Of a stretch of DNA of 64,000 bases, positions 24,915 to 33,878 are shown piece by piece. The translations under genes and the position numbers were made by a program. The notes beneath the pieces are model-generated. The model was given only the letters and a program-made list of their open reading frames with translations. It was not told the DNA's origin and made no database searches. Source of the DNA: Armatimonadota bacterium. GTDB lineage: Bacteria > Sysuimicrobiota > Sysuimicrobiia > Sysuimicrobiales > Sysuimicrobiaceae. The first letter of the stretch is position 1; each line of letters opens with the position of its first letter. The stretch spans positions 62,001 through 126,000 of the forward strand of contig JANXCW010000004.1 in assembly GCA_025059775.1 (NCBI GenBank), given 5' to 3'.

Positions 24915-26292
24915 GGCTTGCCTCCAGGTCCGGATCGTCCTCCGGAAGTACCGAGCGCAGGTCCAGGAGTACCGCTTCCTCCTGGACCCGCGCAAGGATC
25001 GGGGGATCTGCGGCCCGGAGCCGGGCGCTCACGACGTGGGCCGGAAGGGAGGGGTGCCGCAGGCGAACCGCGTAGGAGGGAAGGACCGCACCGGGAAGTG
25101 ATCCCCCACCGGCTTCTGCCTCGGAGGACACCACCTCCGCGGGAAGCCCTGCCTCCCGCAGCCGCTGGGCCAGACGCTCGGCCCGTTCGCGCAGGCTCTC
25201 CACGGGAGCCGCCAACATCCGCAGCACAGGGATCCGTTGCCAGGCCCGCTCGGGATTCAGGTACAGCCGGAGCGTGGCCTCCAGGGCCGCCAGGTCCAGC
25301 TTGTCCACGCGTACCACCCGATACAGGGGGTGCGTCCGAAGCCGCTCGAGAAGGGACATTCGACCGACCACGATGCCGGACTGAGGTCCTCCGAGGAGCT
25401 TATCGCCGCTGAAGAGCACCAGGTCACAGCCGCTCGCCACGGCTTCCGGCACCGTGGGTTCGTAGGGCAGGCCGCGGCTTCGGAGATCCACCATCGCCCC
25501 GCTCCCCAGGTCGTAGACCACGGGAATCCCCACCCTCCGTCCCAGGTGCACCAGCTCCCGAAGGGAGACCTCCGCCGCGAACCCGAGGATCTGGAAATTG
25601 CTGCGATGCACCTTCAGCAGCAGGGCGGTATCCGGGGTGATGGCGGCTTCGTAATCCCGCAGGTACACCCGGTTGGTGGTCCCCACCTCCACGAGCCGGA
25701 CCCCCGCCGCCCGCATGACATCCGGCATCCGGAAGGAGCCCCCGATCTCCACCTGCTCGCTTCGGGCCACCACCACCTCCCGACCACTCGCCAGGGCGCT
25801 GAGGACAAGGAGAACCGCGGCGGCGTTGTTGTTCATCACCAGCGCCCCTTCCGCCCCCGTGAGGTGCCGGAGCAGCGAGGTCACGTGGTCCTGTCGGGAG
25901 CCTCGGCCGCCCGACCGTAGGTCCAGCTCCAGGTTACAGGCCCCCGCGGCCTCCAGGACCGCTTTCAGGGCCTCCGGGGCGAGGGGAGCCCGGCCCAGGT
26001 TCGTGTGGAGGAGGGCCCCCGTGGCGTTGAGGACCCGGCGTAGGGAGGGACGGGCCATGGTGCGGATGCGGCCTTCCACCGCCTCCGTGAGCTCCGCGAG
26101 GTCGATACCTTCCCGATGGCCATGCCGGAGTTCTGCCCGGACCTCCTCCAGAACCTCCCGGATCAGCCGCACCAGGATGGCGTGTGCCATCCCCTCCACC
26201 CCGTTCTGCAGCCGCAGGGCCGACAGCACCCGATCCACGGAGGGGAGTCGCCGCAGATGTTGCTGCAATTCCCTCGAACGGTCCTCCCTCAC
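24886..26292 (-). CDS. selA: L-seryl-tRNA(Sec) selenium transferase
   Basis: PLP enzyme that turns Ser-tRNA(Sec) into Sec-tRNA(Sec) with selenophosphate. 468 residues, the family length: LRRLPSVDRVL at the N-terminus, RRVLNATGALLHTNLGRAPL, NNNAAAVLL and the PLP lysine in FSGDKLLGGPQSG near residue 295. GTG start 26292 overlaps the stop of the zinc-ribbon gene (GTGA). selD, the selenophosphate synthase, is not in the window. Confidence 0.96.
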   Translation of the reverse strand: MREDRSRELQQHLRRLPSVDRVLSALRLQNGVEGMAHAILVRLIREVLEEVRAELRHGHREGIDLAELTEAVEGRIRTMARPSLRRVLNATGALLHTNLGRAPLAPEALKAVLEAAGACNLELDLRSGGRGSRQDHVTSLLRHLTGAEGALVMNNNAAAVLLVLSALASGREVVVARSEQVEIGGSFRMPDVMRAAGVRLVEVGTTNRVYLRDYEAAITPDTALLLKVHRSNFQILGFAAEVSLRELVHLGRRVGIPVVYDLGSGAMVDLRSRGLPYEPTVPEAVASGCDLVLFSGDKLLGGPQSGIVVGRMSLLERLRTHPLYRVVRVDKLDLAALEATLRLYLNPERAWQRIPVLRMLAAPVESLRERAERLAQRLREAGLPAEVVSSEAEAGGGSLPGAVLPSYAVRLRHPSLPAHVVSARLRAADPPILARVQEEAVLLDLRSVLPEDDPDLEASLVAALLERE

Positions 26293-26507
26293 GGGAGCAC
26301 GAACCCCAACACGGCCCCCACGACCACGGCCACCCCCACGCAGACCGCAAACCGCAGGAGATCGTAGCGCACGCGGTGGATCAGGATCTCCGGGGTCTCC
26401 CGGGTCACGGGCGCAGGCGCAGCAGGGCTTGGACGTAACCGCATCCCGCACCGGGCGCAAACGATCTTGCCCGGCCGGTTCTCAGCTCCGCATTTCGGAC
26501 ACCGCAT
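26289..26507 (-). CDS. Zinc-ribbon protein with C-terminal membrane helix
   Basis: 72 residues: N-terminal zinc ribbon (CPKCGAENRPGKIVCARCG), proline-rich linker, then a C-terminal hydrophobic helix (VCVGVAVVVGAVLGFVLP) that would anchor it in the membrane with the ribbon in the cytosol. No family recognised beyond zinc-ribbon. It overlaps the PHP gene by 26 bases and selA by 4, so it is a fixed part of this operon. A link to selenocysteine synthesis is only positional. Confidence 0.7.
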   Translation of the reverse strand: MRCPKCGAENRPGKIVCARCGMRLRPSPAAPAPVTRETPEILIHRVRYDLLRFAVCVGVAVVVGAVLGFVLP

Positions 26508-27324
26508 TCCGCACCCTCCTCCGTTCCCAGAGGGCCCGCACCACCTCGGGCGGCACGTACTGTCCGCCCAGCGCCGCCCCCGTGCTGACCCCATCGCCAT
26601 GGTAGTCGCTTCCACCCGTCACGAGGAGACCCAGCTCCCGGGCGAGGGCCAAAAGCCGCGCCACCTGATGGGGCGTGTGCTCGGGGTAGTACACCTCGAT
26701 CCCCTCCAGGCCTGCGGCCTGGAGGGCCGCCACGCGCGCGAGGGCGCTGGACCGACCGGGATGCGCCAGCACCGCGATCCCCCCCGCCTCCCGAATGGCC
26801 CCGATGGCCCTCTCCAGGGAGAGGGTGCTCCGGGGAACCCACGCGGGTTTCCCCCGGCCGATGTATCGTTCGAAGGCCTCCGCATGCGTGCGCACGAACC
26901 CCCCCGCAACCAGGGCTCTGGCTACATGTGCGCGCCCAACGGCACCCTGCCCCAGCCGGGCCACCTCTCCGAGGGAGAGGGGTATCCCGAGTTCGTTCAG
27001 GCGTCGGATCATCTCCCGGATCCGGTCCACCCGCCTCGCCCGCAGCTCCGCGAGGAGCTCGCGGAACCAATCGGCCTGGAAGTCCACGAAGTATCCCAGC
27101 AGGTGCAGCTCCTCCTCCCCCTCCTCCACGCTCAGCTCGACCCCGGGGATCACCGTGATGCCCAGCCCCCGGGCCGCCTCCAGGGCTTCGGGGATCCCGT
27201 CCACGGTGTCGTGGTCCGTCACGCCCAAGACCCCCACGCCCACCCTGTAGGCCGCGTACACCAGATCCCGGGGGCTTAGCAGTCCGTCGGAGGCGGTGGT
27301 GTGGGTGTGCAGGTCAATCCGCAT
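26482..27324 (-). CDS. PHP-domain phosphoesterase (YciV/RNase AM-like)
   Basis: 280 residues with the PHP metal-site motifs in order: DLHTHTTASDG (3-13), GVTDHDTVDG, PGVELSV, LAHPGR and SDYHG. This is the TrpH/YciV architecture, whose members degrade nucleoside 3',5'-bisphosphate or trim 5' ends of RNA. The place between ymdB and other RNA-metabolism genes, downstream of rny, supports a nucleic-acid role. The start overlaps the ymdB end by 11 bases. Confidence 0.85.
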   Translation of the reverse strand: MRIDLHTHTTASDGLLSPRDLVYAAYRVGVGVLGVTDHDTVDGIPEALEAARGLGITVIPGVELSVEEGEEELHLLGYFVDFQADWFRELLAELRARRVDRIREMIRRLNELGIPLSLGEVARLGQGAVGRAHVARALVAGGFVRTHAEAFERYIGRGKPAWVPRSTLSLERAIGAIREAGGIAVLAHPGRSSALARVAALQAAGLEGIEVYYPEHTPHQVARLLALARELGLLVTGGSDYHGDGVSTGAALGGQYVPPEVVRALWERRRVRNAVSEMRS

Positions 27325-28096
27325 CGTGTATCTCGAAGATGCGGCGGATGGCGGTGGCCCGTCCGGCTTCGTCGGCCTCCACCACCACCGCGTTGAACTG
27401 CACGGGGCCTTGGGCCACTTCGAACCGTACGGGCAGGTGGGTGAGAAACCGCTGAAGGATGGCCTCCCGGTCCATACCGATGATCCCGTGGAAGGGACCG
27501 GTCATGCCCACGTCCGTGATGGTGGCGGTGCCCCCCGGCAGGATGCGCTCGTCCGCTGTCTGCACGTGGGTATGGGTGCCCACCACCGCGGTGACCCAGC
27601 CATCCAGGTACCAAGCCAGGGCCATCTTCTCGCTGGTGGCTTCCGCGTGAAAGTCCACGAGGACATGAGGGGTGATCTCCCGCAGGCGCGCTGCCTCCGC
27701 CCTGCCCAAGCGGAAGGGATCCTCTAGCGGATCCATGAACACCCGTCCCTGGAGGTTCAGCACCGCGAGGCGAAGGGTTCCCCGTTGGACCACGGTACTG
27801 CCGCGTCCCGGCACGCCCGATGGGAAGTTCGCGGGACGCAGGACACAGGGCTCCCGGTCCAGGACTTCGTACGCTTCCTTCCGGTGCCAGGTGTGGTTTC
27901 CTCCCGTGAGCACGTCGATTCCGCAGCCCAACAGCTCCTGGACGGTGCCGGGGGTAATGCCCGCTCCTGCGGCGCTGTTCTCCGCGTTGGCCACCACGAA
28001 GTCCAAACCCAGCTCCCGACGGAGGACGGGCACCCGGCGAGCCACCACCCGACGCCCCGGCTTGCCGCAGATGTCCCCGATGAACAGGATCCGCAC
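27314..28096 (-). CDS. ymdB: YmdB-family metallophosphoesterase
   Basis: 260-residue calcineurin-like phosphoesterase of the TIGR00282 type: FIGDICGKPGRR, VVANAENSAAGAGIT, TGGNHTWHRKE, VDFHAEATSEK, VVGTHTHVQTADERI and TDVGMTGP. In Bacillus subtilis YmdB is a cyclic-nucleotide phosphodiesterase acting in biofilm decisions and is encoded right after rny; the pairing is kept here with one gene inserted. Starts at GTG 28096. Confidence 0.93.
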   Translation of the reverse strand: MRILFIGDICGKPGRRVVARRVPVLRRELGLDFVVANAENSAAGAGITPGTVQELLGCGIDVLTGGNHTWHRKEAYEVLDREPCVLRPANFPSGVPGRGSTVVQRGTLRLAVLNLQGRVFMDPLEDPFRLGRAEAARLREITPHVLVDFHAEATSEKMALAWYLDGWVTAVVGTHTHVQTADERILPGGTATITDVGMTGPFHGIIGMDREAILQRFLTHLPVRFEVAQGPVQFNAVVVEADEAGRATAIRRIFEIHDAD

Positions 28097-28100
28097 GGGC

Positions 28101-28634
28101 CTAGTCCCAGGTGCTCTGTCGACCGCCTTCTACCGCGTAGATGAAGATGCGGTCCTCCTCCCGCAGCCCCACCAGAGGGCGCAGGCTCCCTCTCTCCCGG
28201 AGGTGCTCCAGTTCCTCCCGCAGCCGCTCCTCCTGCCGCGCCCGCTCCTCCTTCGGCCAGGTCTCCTGAGGGCTCCCCAAGGGGAGCATCTCACGTGCGA
28301 GGTGTGCCACCACGCCGAGTTCCTCGCACATGAGATCCGCCAGCTCCCGCACCACCTCGATACGGGTGAAGTGTCGGGTCCTCATCTGCCGAATCCGCAC
28401 CCTGGGAGCGGGGCGGCGCTCCAGCTCGTGGAGGACCGCAAGGGCGTCCAGCACCCGCCGTCGGAAGGCCCGGTAGACCGCAGGGGAGAGGGCCTGCGGC
28501 AGGAAGAGGACAAGCCGGAGGGTTCCCTTCGCGGGATCCAGGGTCGCGGAGGAGAACTCCCCGAAGCGCACCAGGAGGGTAGCCAGGAAGCTGGCGCTGT
28601 CAGGAAGGGAACGGTCCGCACGTGGGGCACGCAT
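28101..28634 (-). CDS. Unknown protein between rny and ymdB
   Basis: 177 residues, no signal peptide or membrane helix, no family that I recognise. Middle part with LDALAVLHELERRPAPRVRIRQMRTRHFTRIEVVRELADLMCEELG; C-terminal third rich in Glu/Arg (KEERARQEERLREELEHLRERG), likely helical, then a short RIFIYAVEG strand. It sits 6 bases after the rny stop and 4 before ymdB, so it is made together with RNA-turnover enzymes. Confidence 0.65.
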   Translation of the reverse strand: MRAPRADRSLPDSASFLATLLVRFGEFSSATLDPAKGTLRLVLFLPQALSPAVYRAFRRRVLDALAVLHELERRPAPRVRIRQMRTRHFTRIEVVRELADLMCEELGVVAHLAREMLPLGSPQETWPKEERARQEERLREELEHLRERGSLRPLVGLREEDRIFIYAVEGGRQSTWD

Positions 28635-28640
28635 GGGAGC

Positions 28641-30170
28641 CTAGCGGGCGTACTCCACGATCCGGGTCTCCCGCACGACGGTCACCTTGATCTGGCCTGG
28701 GTACTCCAGGTCCTGTTCGATCCTGCGGCTCAGGTCTCGGGCAATGCGGTACGCGGCCAGGTCGTCCACCTCCCCGCTGCGGACGATGACCCGGATCTCC
28801 CGGCCCGCCTGGATGGCGTACGCCTTCTCCACTCCTGGGAAGGACTGGGCGAGCTGCTCCAGAGCCTGTAGCCGCTTGATGTAGGCCTCCACAGACTCCT
28901 TCCGGGCCCCCGGCCGGGATCCGGAGATGGCATCCGCGGCGGCCACCAGGACGCTCTCCAGGTATTTCGCCTCCTCCTCCCCATGGTGGTACAGGATGGC
29001 GTTGATCACCGGAGGCGGCTCGTGGTACCGTCGGGCGATGTCCACCCCGATCTGGGTGTGACTTCCCTGGACCTCGTGGGTCAGGGCCTTCCCGATGTCA
29101 TGCAACAGCCCTGCCCGTCGGGCCATGTGGACGTCCGCCCCCAGCTGCGCCGCCAACTCCCCCGCCAGCAAGGCCACCTCCACGGAGTGCTGCAGGACGT
29201 TCTGACCATAGGAGGTCCGGAACCGGAGCCGGCCTAAGAGCTTCACCAGATCAGGATGCAGTCCGTGCACCCCTGCCTCGAACGCCGCCTGCTCCCCCGC
29301 TTCCTGAATCCGTTGATCCAACTCCTGCTGGGCCTTCTCCACCATCTCCTCGATCCGGGCGGGATGGATGCGGCCGTCCGCCATGAGCTTCTCGAGGGCA
29401 ATCTTCGCGACCTCCCGACGCATGGGATCGAAGGAGGAGAGGGTCACGGCCTCCGGCGTGTCGTCGATGATGAAGTCCACGCCCGTGAGAGCCTCCAGGG
29501 TCCGAATGTTTCGGCCCTCCCGCCCGATGATCCGTCCCTTCATCTCCTCCGTGGGCAGGGGCACCACGGAAACCGTAAGTTCCGCGGTATGGTCCGCGGC
29601 AGTCCGCTGGATGGCCAGGGCCAGGATCTCCCGGGTGCGGCGTTCCGCCTCCTCCCGGGCCTCCCGCTCCACCTTCCGGATTCGGGCCAGGGCGTCCTCC
29701 CGGGCCTCCGCCTCCACCTGTTCCAGCAGACGCTGCCGAGCCTCCTCCCGGGTTAACCCGGCGATCTCCTCCAGCTTCCGGTGCTGTTGTGCGATGAGTG
29801 CGGCAACTTCCTCCGCTCGGGCGGCGAGTTCCTGCTCTTGCTGTTGAAGCGCGCGCTCCCGACGCTCCAGCTGCTCCGCACGCCGCTCCAGCGCCTCCTC
29901 CCGCTGGCTCAGACGCCGTTCCAACCGCTGGAGGTCCGCCCGGTGCTCCCGGATCTCCCGCTCCGCCTCGCGTTTGATCCGGAGGGCTTCATCCTTTGCC
30001 TCCAGGAGCGCTTCCTTCCGCTTCGCATCCGCCTCCCGCTGGGCATCCAGGAGGATTCGCTTCGCCTCTTCTTCCGCAGAGCGGATCTTGGACTCCGCGA
30101 TCCACTTCCGGAAGACATATCCGGCGAGGAAGGCCACCGCACCCACCGCCATGACCAGAAGAACGGTCAT
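28641..30170 (-). CDS. rny: Ribonuclease Y
   Basis: Membrane-anchored endoribonuclease that starts mRNA decay. 509 residues: N-terminal membrane helix ([18 protein letters not shown]), long coiled coil (about 25-200), KH domain with [17 protein letters not shown], then an HD domain with the metal pair in [12 protein letters not shown] and [16 protein letters not shown]. Full family length. Shine-Dalgarno AAAGGAGGTGAGG is about 15 bases ahead of ATG 30170. Head of the operon that ends with selC. Confidence 0.97.
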   Translation of the reverse strand: MTVLLVMAVGAVAFLAGYVFRKWIAESKIRSAEEEAKRILLDAQREADAKRKEALLEAKDEALRIKREAEREIREHRADLQRLERRLSQREEALERRAEQLERRERALQQQEQELAARAEEVAALIAQQHRKLEEIAGLTREEARQRLLEQVEAEAREDALARIRKVEREAREEAERRTREILALAIQRTAADHTAELTVSVVPLPTEEMKGRIIGREGRNIRTLEALTGVDFIIDDTPEAVTLSSFDPMRREVAKIALEKLMADGRIHPARIEEMVEKAQQELDQRIQEAGEQAAFEAGVHGLHPDLVKLLGRLRFRTSYGQNVLQHSVEVALLAGELAAQLGADVHMARRAGLLHDIGKALTHEVQGSHTQIGVDIARRYHEPPPVINAILYHHGEEEAKYLESVLVAAADAISGSRPGARKESVEAYIKRLQALEQLAQSFPGVEKAYAIQAGREIRVIVRSGEVDDLAAYRIARDLSRRIEQDLEYPGQIKVTVVRETRIVEYAR

Positions 30171-30205
30171 CGCGGTGTTCGTGGCACCTCACCTCCTTTT
30201 CTCCC

Positions 30206-30235
30206 ATTGTATTCGCTCTCCCAAAAAGGGGTCAA
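30206..30235 (-). promoter_or_regulatory. Sigma70-type promoter of the rny operon
   Basis: On the minus strand TTGACC (30230-30235), spacer 18, TACAAT (30206-30211). The transcript would start near 30199, about 30 bases before rny. One of the clearest promoters in the window. Confidence 0.7.
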
Positions 30236-30254
30236 GGAAGGAGGGAACAGATGT

Positions 30255-30283
30255 TTGCCAGGCGAATTCCTGTTTGCTAACAT
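30255..30283 (+). promoter_or_regulatory. lexA promoter with possible LexA box in the spacer
   Basis: TTGCCA (30255-30260), 17 bases, TAACAT (30278-30283). The spacer holds the near-perfect inverted repeat GCGAA-N6-TTTGC (30262-30277), a place where a repressor would block RNA polymerase; autorepression by LexA is likely. Confidence 0.6.
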
Positions 30284-30302
30284 CGGGCTGAGGAGGGAGA
30301 GC

Positions 30303-30917
30303 ATGCCTAGGCCCCTAACCCGCAGGCAGCGGGAGATTCTCCAGTTCATCGTGGACTACACCCGCCGGCACGGATATCCCCCGTCCGTGCGGGACATCGG
30401 TGGGGCGTTGCACCTCACCAGCAGCTCCACCGTCCACAGCCACCTGAGCGCCCTCGAGAAGAAGGGATTCATCCGTCGGGATCCCAGCAAACCCCGGGCC
30501 ATTGAGGTCATTCGGGACGATACGGCGCTTCCCCACAAGCGCCCTGTAGTGCTGCCCGTGGTGGGTCGGGTCACCGCGGGAGCTCCCATCTTGGCAGAGC
30601 AGAACATCGAGGACGCCTTCCTCCTGCCCGAGGATTTCCTGGGCCCGGGGGAGCACTTCCTTCTCCGGGTCCGGGGGGACTCCATGATCGGAGCAGGGAT
30701 CTACGACGGAGACTACCTCATCGTGCGCCGGCAGTCCCATGCGGACAACGGGGACATCGTGGTGGCCCGGATCGGGGAGGAGGCTACGGTGAAACGGTTC
30801 TATCGGGAACCGGACGGCATCCGCCTTCAGCCTGAGAACCCCCTGCTGGAGCCGATCAAGTCCAGGGAAGTGGTGATCGAGGGGAAGGCGGTGGGCCTTC
30901 TTCGCCGCCTCCGCTGA
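30303..30917 (+). CDS. lexA: SOS repressor LexA
   Basis: 204 residues. N-terminal winged helix ([29 protein letters not shown]), self-cleavage site between Ala92 and Gly93 (VTAGAP), catalytic Ser127 in GDSMIG and Lys164 in ATVKRF. Starts at ATG 30303 after GAGGAGGGAGAG. Divergent from rny. Its last 62 bases overlap the 3' end of hflX on the opposite strand. Confidence 0.97.
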   Translation: MPRPLTRRQREILQFIVDYTRRHGYPPSVRDIGGALHLTSSSTVHSHLSALEKKGFIRRDPSKPRAIEVIRDDTALPHKRPVVLPVVGRVTAGAPILAEQNIEDAFLLPEDFLGPGEHFLLRVRGDSMIGAGIYDGDYLIVRRQSHADNGDIVVARIGEEATVKRFYREPDGIRLQPENPLLEPIKSREVVIEGKAVGLLRRLR

Positions 30918-32703
30918 TCCCCTGCCGCAGCAGGGCCTGAATCCGACGCACCAGGAAGAGGGGGGCTTCCACTTCCACCCGCATCCCCTCTGGTCCATCC
31001 CGGCGGGCGAGTACCCGACCGTGCTCGTAGAGCGCATGGAGGATCCCGGCCTGTGCGTACGGGACCTCCAACGCGACCCGGGTGACGGGGTCCGGGATCG
31101 CCTCCCGGATCCGTTGGAGGAGCTCCGCAAGCCCCGTGCCATGGAGGGCACTGATGGGGACTCCGCCCGTCCGCGTCGCGATGCGCTCCACCTCCTCTGG
31201 GGGGAGGCGATCCACCTTGTTGAGGGCGAGGATGGAGGGTTTCCCACCCGCACCCAGGTCCGCCAGGATCCCCTCCACCACCTGTCGCTGCGCGGGCCAG
31301 TCGGGATGGGAGATGTCGAGGACGTGCACGAGCACATCCGCCTCCGTCACCTCCTCCAGGGTGGCCCGGAAGGCGGCGATGAGCTGGGGCGGGAGCTTAC
31401 GGATGAACCCCACGGTGTCCACGAGAATCGCGCTCCCACCCCCGGGGAGCCGCACCCGACGGGCGGTGGGGTCCAGGGTAGCGAAGAGCTTGTCCTCCAC
31501 GAAGACCCCTGCCTGGGTGAGGGCGTTGAGGAGCGTGGACTTGCCCGCGTTGGTGTACCCCACCAGGGCCACCACGGGCGTCTCCGCCTGCTGCCGGGCC
31601 CGCCGCTGCGTGCGGCGAACCTGACTGAGGATCGCAATCTCCCGCTGCAGATCCGTGATCCGGGCCCGGATTCTCCGTCGATCCATCTCCAGCTTCGTCT
31701 CGCCCGGACCCCGCGTACCGATCCCACCGCCCAGACGGGAGAGCAGCCCCCCCTTACCTGTCAGCCGCGGCAGCAGGTACGAGAGCTGCGCCAGCTCCAC
31801 CTGCAACGCCCCTTCCCGGGTGCGGGCCCGGCGGGCGAAGATGTCCAGCACCAGGGCAGTCCGATCCAGCACCTTAACCCCCAACTCCTCCTCCAGGGTT
31901 CGCTGCTGGGCCGGGCTGAGCTCCTGATCGAAGACCACGAGATCCGCAGCTTCCAGCTCGACCAGGGACCGCAGCTCCCCTACCTTCCCCCTTCCGATCA
32001 GGGTTCCGGGATCCGGCCGGCGGCGGGTCTGCACCACCACATCCACCACCTCCGCGCCCGCGGTCTCCGCGAGCCGCCGCAGCTCCTCCAGGGTCTCGTC
32101 CGTGGACCAACCGTCCCCCCCAGGGACCTGCACGCCCACGAGAATGGCCCGCTCCGTCCTCCCCTCCACCTGCCGGTTGGTCGGAAGGCGGCGAAGGGCG
32201 GCCTCCGCAGACCGGATCCGCTCCGTGCTCCGTACGGTCTCCAGTTCCTCCGGATCAAGCGGCCCCTCCACCCGGGGCCCCCGGTGATCCAAGAAACTCA
32301 CCCATGCCTCCGTGGGGGTGCCTTTCCGGTGTCCTACCGTCACCAGCAGATCCAACCGGACGCGCTCCAATAGGGCGAGGTCGGATTCCGTGGGTTCCGA
32401 CAGCGCCTGGTTGTAGGCCAGCACCAACCGCAGGCCGCACAGCGCACCCCTGCGTCGGGCCAGCAGCCGTTCCTCCAGGCCCGGCCAGCTGCGCCCCACC
32501 AGCCCGTACACCACGGTGCCATGCCGCGAAATCAGAACCCCCACCTCCCGCTGCATCCGGTGCGCAAGGGAGGCGAGCCGCCGCGCCAGCTCCGGAGGGC
32601 AGGCGAGATCCTCGCGGACTACGAAAGTACGGAGCAAGGCAAGCTCCTGGCGGATGAAGCGGGGGAGCCGACGGGGAATCCCCAGGAGGAACGGCAGCCG
32701 CAC
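30856..32703 (-). CDS. hflX: GTPase HflX
   Basis: Ribosome-splitting GTPase. 615 residues, longer than the usual 420-550: an N-terminal extension of about 150-190 residues precedes the HflX domain ([30 protein letters not shown]), then coiled coil ([21 protein letters not shown]), G domain ([31 protein letters not shown]) and a small C-terminal domain. The last about 20 residues (Gly/Pro-rich) are encoded opposite the lexA end and look like read-through of a lost stop. Confidence 0.93.
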   Translation of the reverse strand: MRLPFLLGIPRRLPRFIRQELALLRTFVVREDLACPPELARRLASLAHRMQREVGVLISRHGTVVYGLVGRSWPGLEERLLARRRGALCGLRLVLAYNQALSEPTESDLALLERVRLDLLVTVGHRKGTPTEAWVSFLDHRGPRVEGPLDPEELETVRSTERIRSAEAALRRLPTNRQVEGRTERAILVGVQVPGGDGWSTDETLEELRRLAETAGAEVVDVVVQTRRRPDPGTLIGRGKVGELRSLVELEAADLVVFDQELSPAQQRTLEEELGVKVLDRTALVLDIFARRARTREGALQVELAQLSYLLPRLTGKGGLLSRLGGGIGTRGPGETKLEMDRRRIRARITDLQREIAILSQVRRTQRRARQQAETPVVALVGYTNAGKSTLLNALTQAGVFVEDKLFATLDPTARRVRLPGGGSAILVDTVGFIRKLPPQLIAAFRATLEEVTEADVLVHVLDISHPDWPAQRQVVEGILADLGAGGKPSILALNKVDRLPPEEVERIATRTGGVPISALHGTGLAELLQRIREAIPDPVTRVALEVPYAQAGILHALYEHGRVLARRDGPEGMRVEVEAPLFLVRRIQALLRQGISGGGEEGPPPSPRSPLPWT

Positions 32704-32704
32704 C

Positions 32705-33862
32705 CTAGTCCACCCGCTGCAGGCGGCGTAAGGCCTCGCGCAGGCGGTGATCCGGAACCGTCAGGGACAGGCGCACGTATCCCTCGCCCCCTTCCCCGTA
32801 GCCCACTCCGGGGGTGAGGAGCACCCCCGTCCTCTCCAGAACATGGGCCGTGAAGTCCATGGAGCGGAACCCCTCCGGTACCCGCGCCCAGAGATAGAAG
32901 GTGGCCTGCGGCTTTTCCAGGCGCCAGCCCGCCTCCTGAAGGGCCGCCACCGCAAGATCTCGCCGGGCCTGGTAGATCCGAACCCGCTCCCGTACGGGTT
33001 CCTCAGGGCCCCGCAGGGCCGCCTCCCCGGCCCGCTGGATGGCCACGAACACACCGCTGTCGAGGTTGGTCTTCAGTTTCGCGAGGGCAGTCACCACCTC
33101 TGCGTTCCCGCACACGAACCCCAGCCGCCATCCCGTCATGCAGAACGTCTTCGAGAGGGAGTGGAATTCCACTCCTACTTCCCGCGCGCCCGAGGCCTGG
33201 AGGAAGGAGGGAGGGCGATAGCCGTCGTAGGCGATCTCGGAGTAGGAGTTGTCGTGCGCCACCACGATGCCGTACTCCCGGGCAAACCGTACCACCTCCT
33301 CGAACACCCTCAGGTCCGCGGTGGCGCCCGTGGGGTTGTTGGGGTAGTTCAGGAAAAGCAGGCGGGCCCGGCGGGCCACCTCCTCCGGGATTGATTCCAG
33401 GTCCGGAAGCCACCTCCGATCCGCCCGCAGCCGGAGGGGATGCACCTCTCCGTCCGCCAGGAGGGCCGCGGCCCCGTATACGGGATACCCCGGATCCGGC
33501 ACCAGCACCACATCCCCCGGGTTCACCACGGCCCAGGGCAGGTGTGCAATTCCCTCCTTGGAGCCGATGAGGGCCAGCACCTCCCGATCGGGATCCAGCC
33601 GTACCCCGAACCGCCGCGCGTACCATTCGGCCACGGCTTGCCGAAACCCCCGGGTGCCCGCATACGGTGGATACGGATGGGTGGTGGGATCCTGCACCGC
33701 CTCCTGCAGGGCACGCACGATGTACTCGGGAGTGGGGAGGTCTGGATCTCCTACGGCAAGGCTCACCACCTCCACGCCGCTTCGCTCCAGCTCCTCCCTC
33801 CGGCGGTCCAGGTCCGCAAAGAGGTAGGGGGGAATTCGCTGCAGCCGTTGGGACTGTGGCAT
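32705..33862 (-). CDS. dapL: Class I/II aminotransferase, probable LL-diaminopimelate aminotransferase
   Basis: 385 residues, fold type I PLP enzyme. The start at ATG 33862 (MPQSQRLQRIPPYLFADLDR) has GGAGG upstream. Visible: VSLAVGDPDLPTPEYIV, LNYPNNPTG, the PLP lysine in HSLSKTFCMTGWRLGF and the C-terminal VRLSLT. The N-terminal half matches the MJ1391-type DapL enzymes that make LL-diaminopimelate for lysine and peptidoglycan; a general aspartate/alanine aminotransferase is the alternative. The stop is 1 base from the hflX start. Confidence 0.8.
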   Translation of the reverse strand: MPQSQRLQRIPPYLFADLDRRREELERSGVEVVSLAVGDPDLPTPEYIVRALQEAVQDPTTHPYPPYAGTRGFRQAVAEWYARRFGVRLDPDREVLALIGSKEGIAHLPWAVVNPGDVVLVPDPGYPVYGAAALLADGEVHPLRLRADRRWLPDLESIPEEVARRARLLFLNYPNNPTGATADLRVFEEVVRFAREYGIVVAHDNSYSEIAYDGYRPPSFLQASGAREVGVEFHSLSKTFCMTGWRLGFVCGNAEVVTALAKLKTNLDSGVFVAIQRAGEAALRGPEEPVRERVRIYQARRDLAVAALQEAGWRLEKPQATFYLWARVPEGFRSMDFTAHVLERTGVLLTPGVGYGEGGEGYVRLSLTVPDHRLREALRRLQRVD

Positions 33863-33878
33863 CTCGGCCTCCGCCCGA

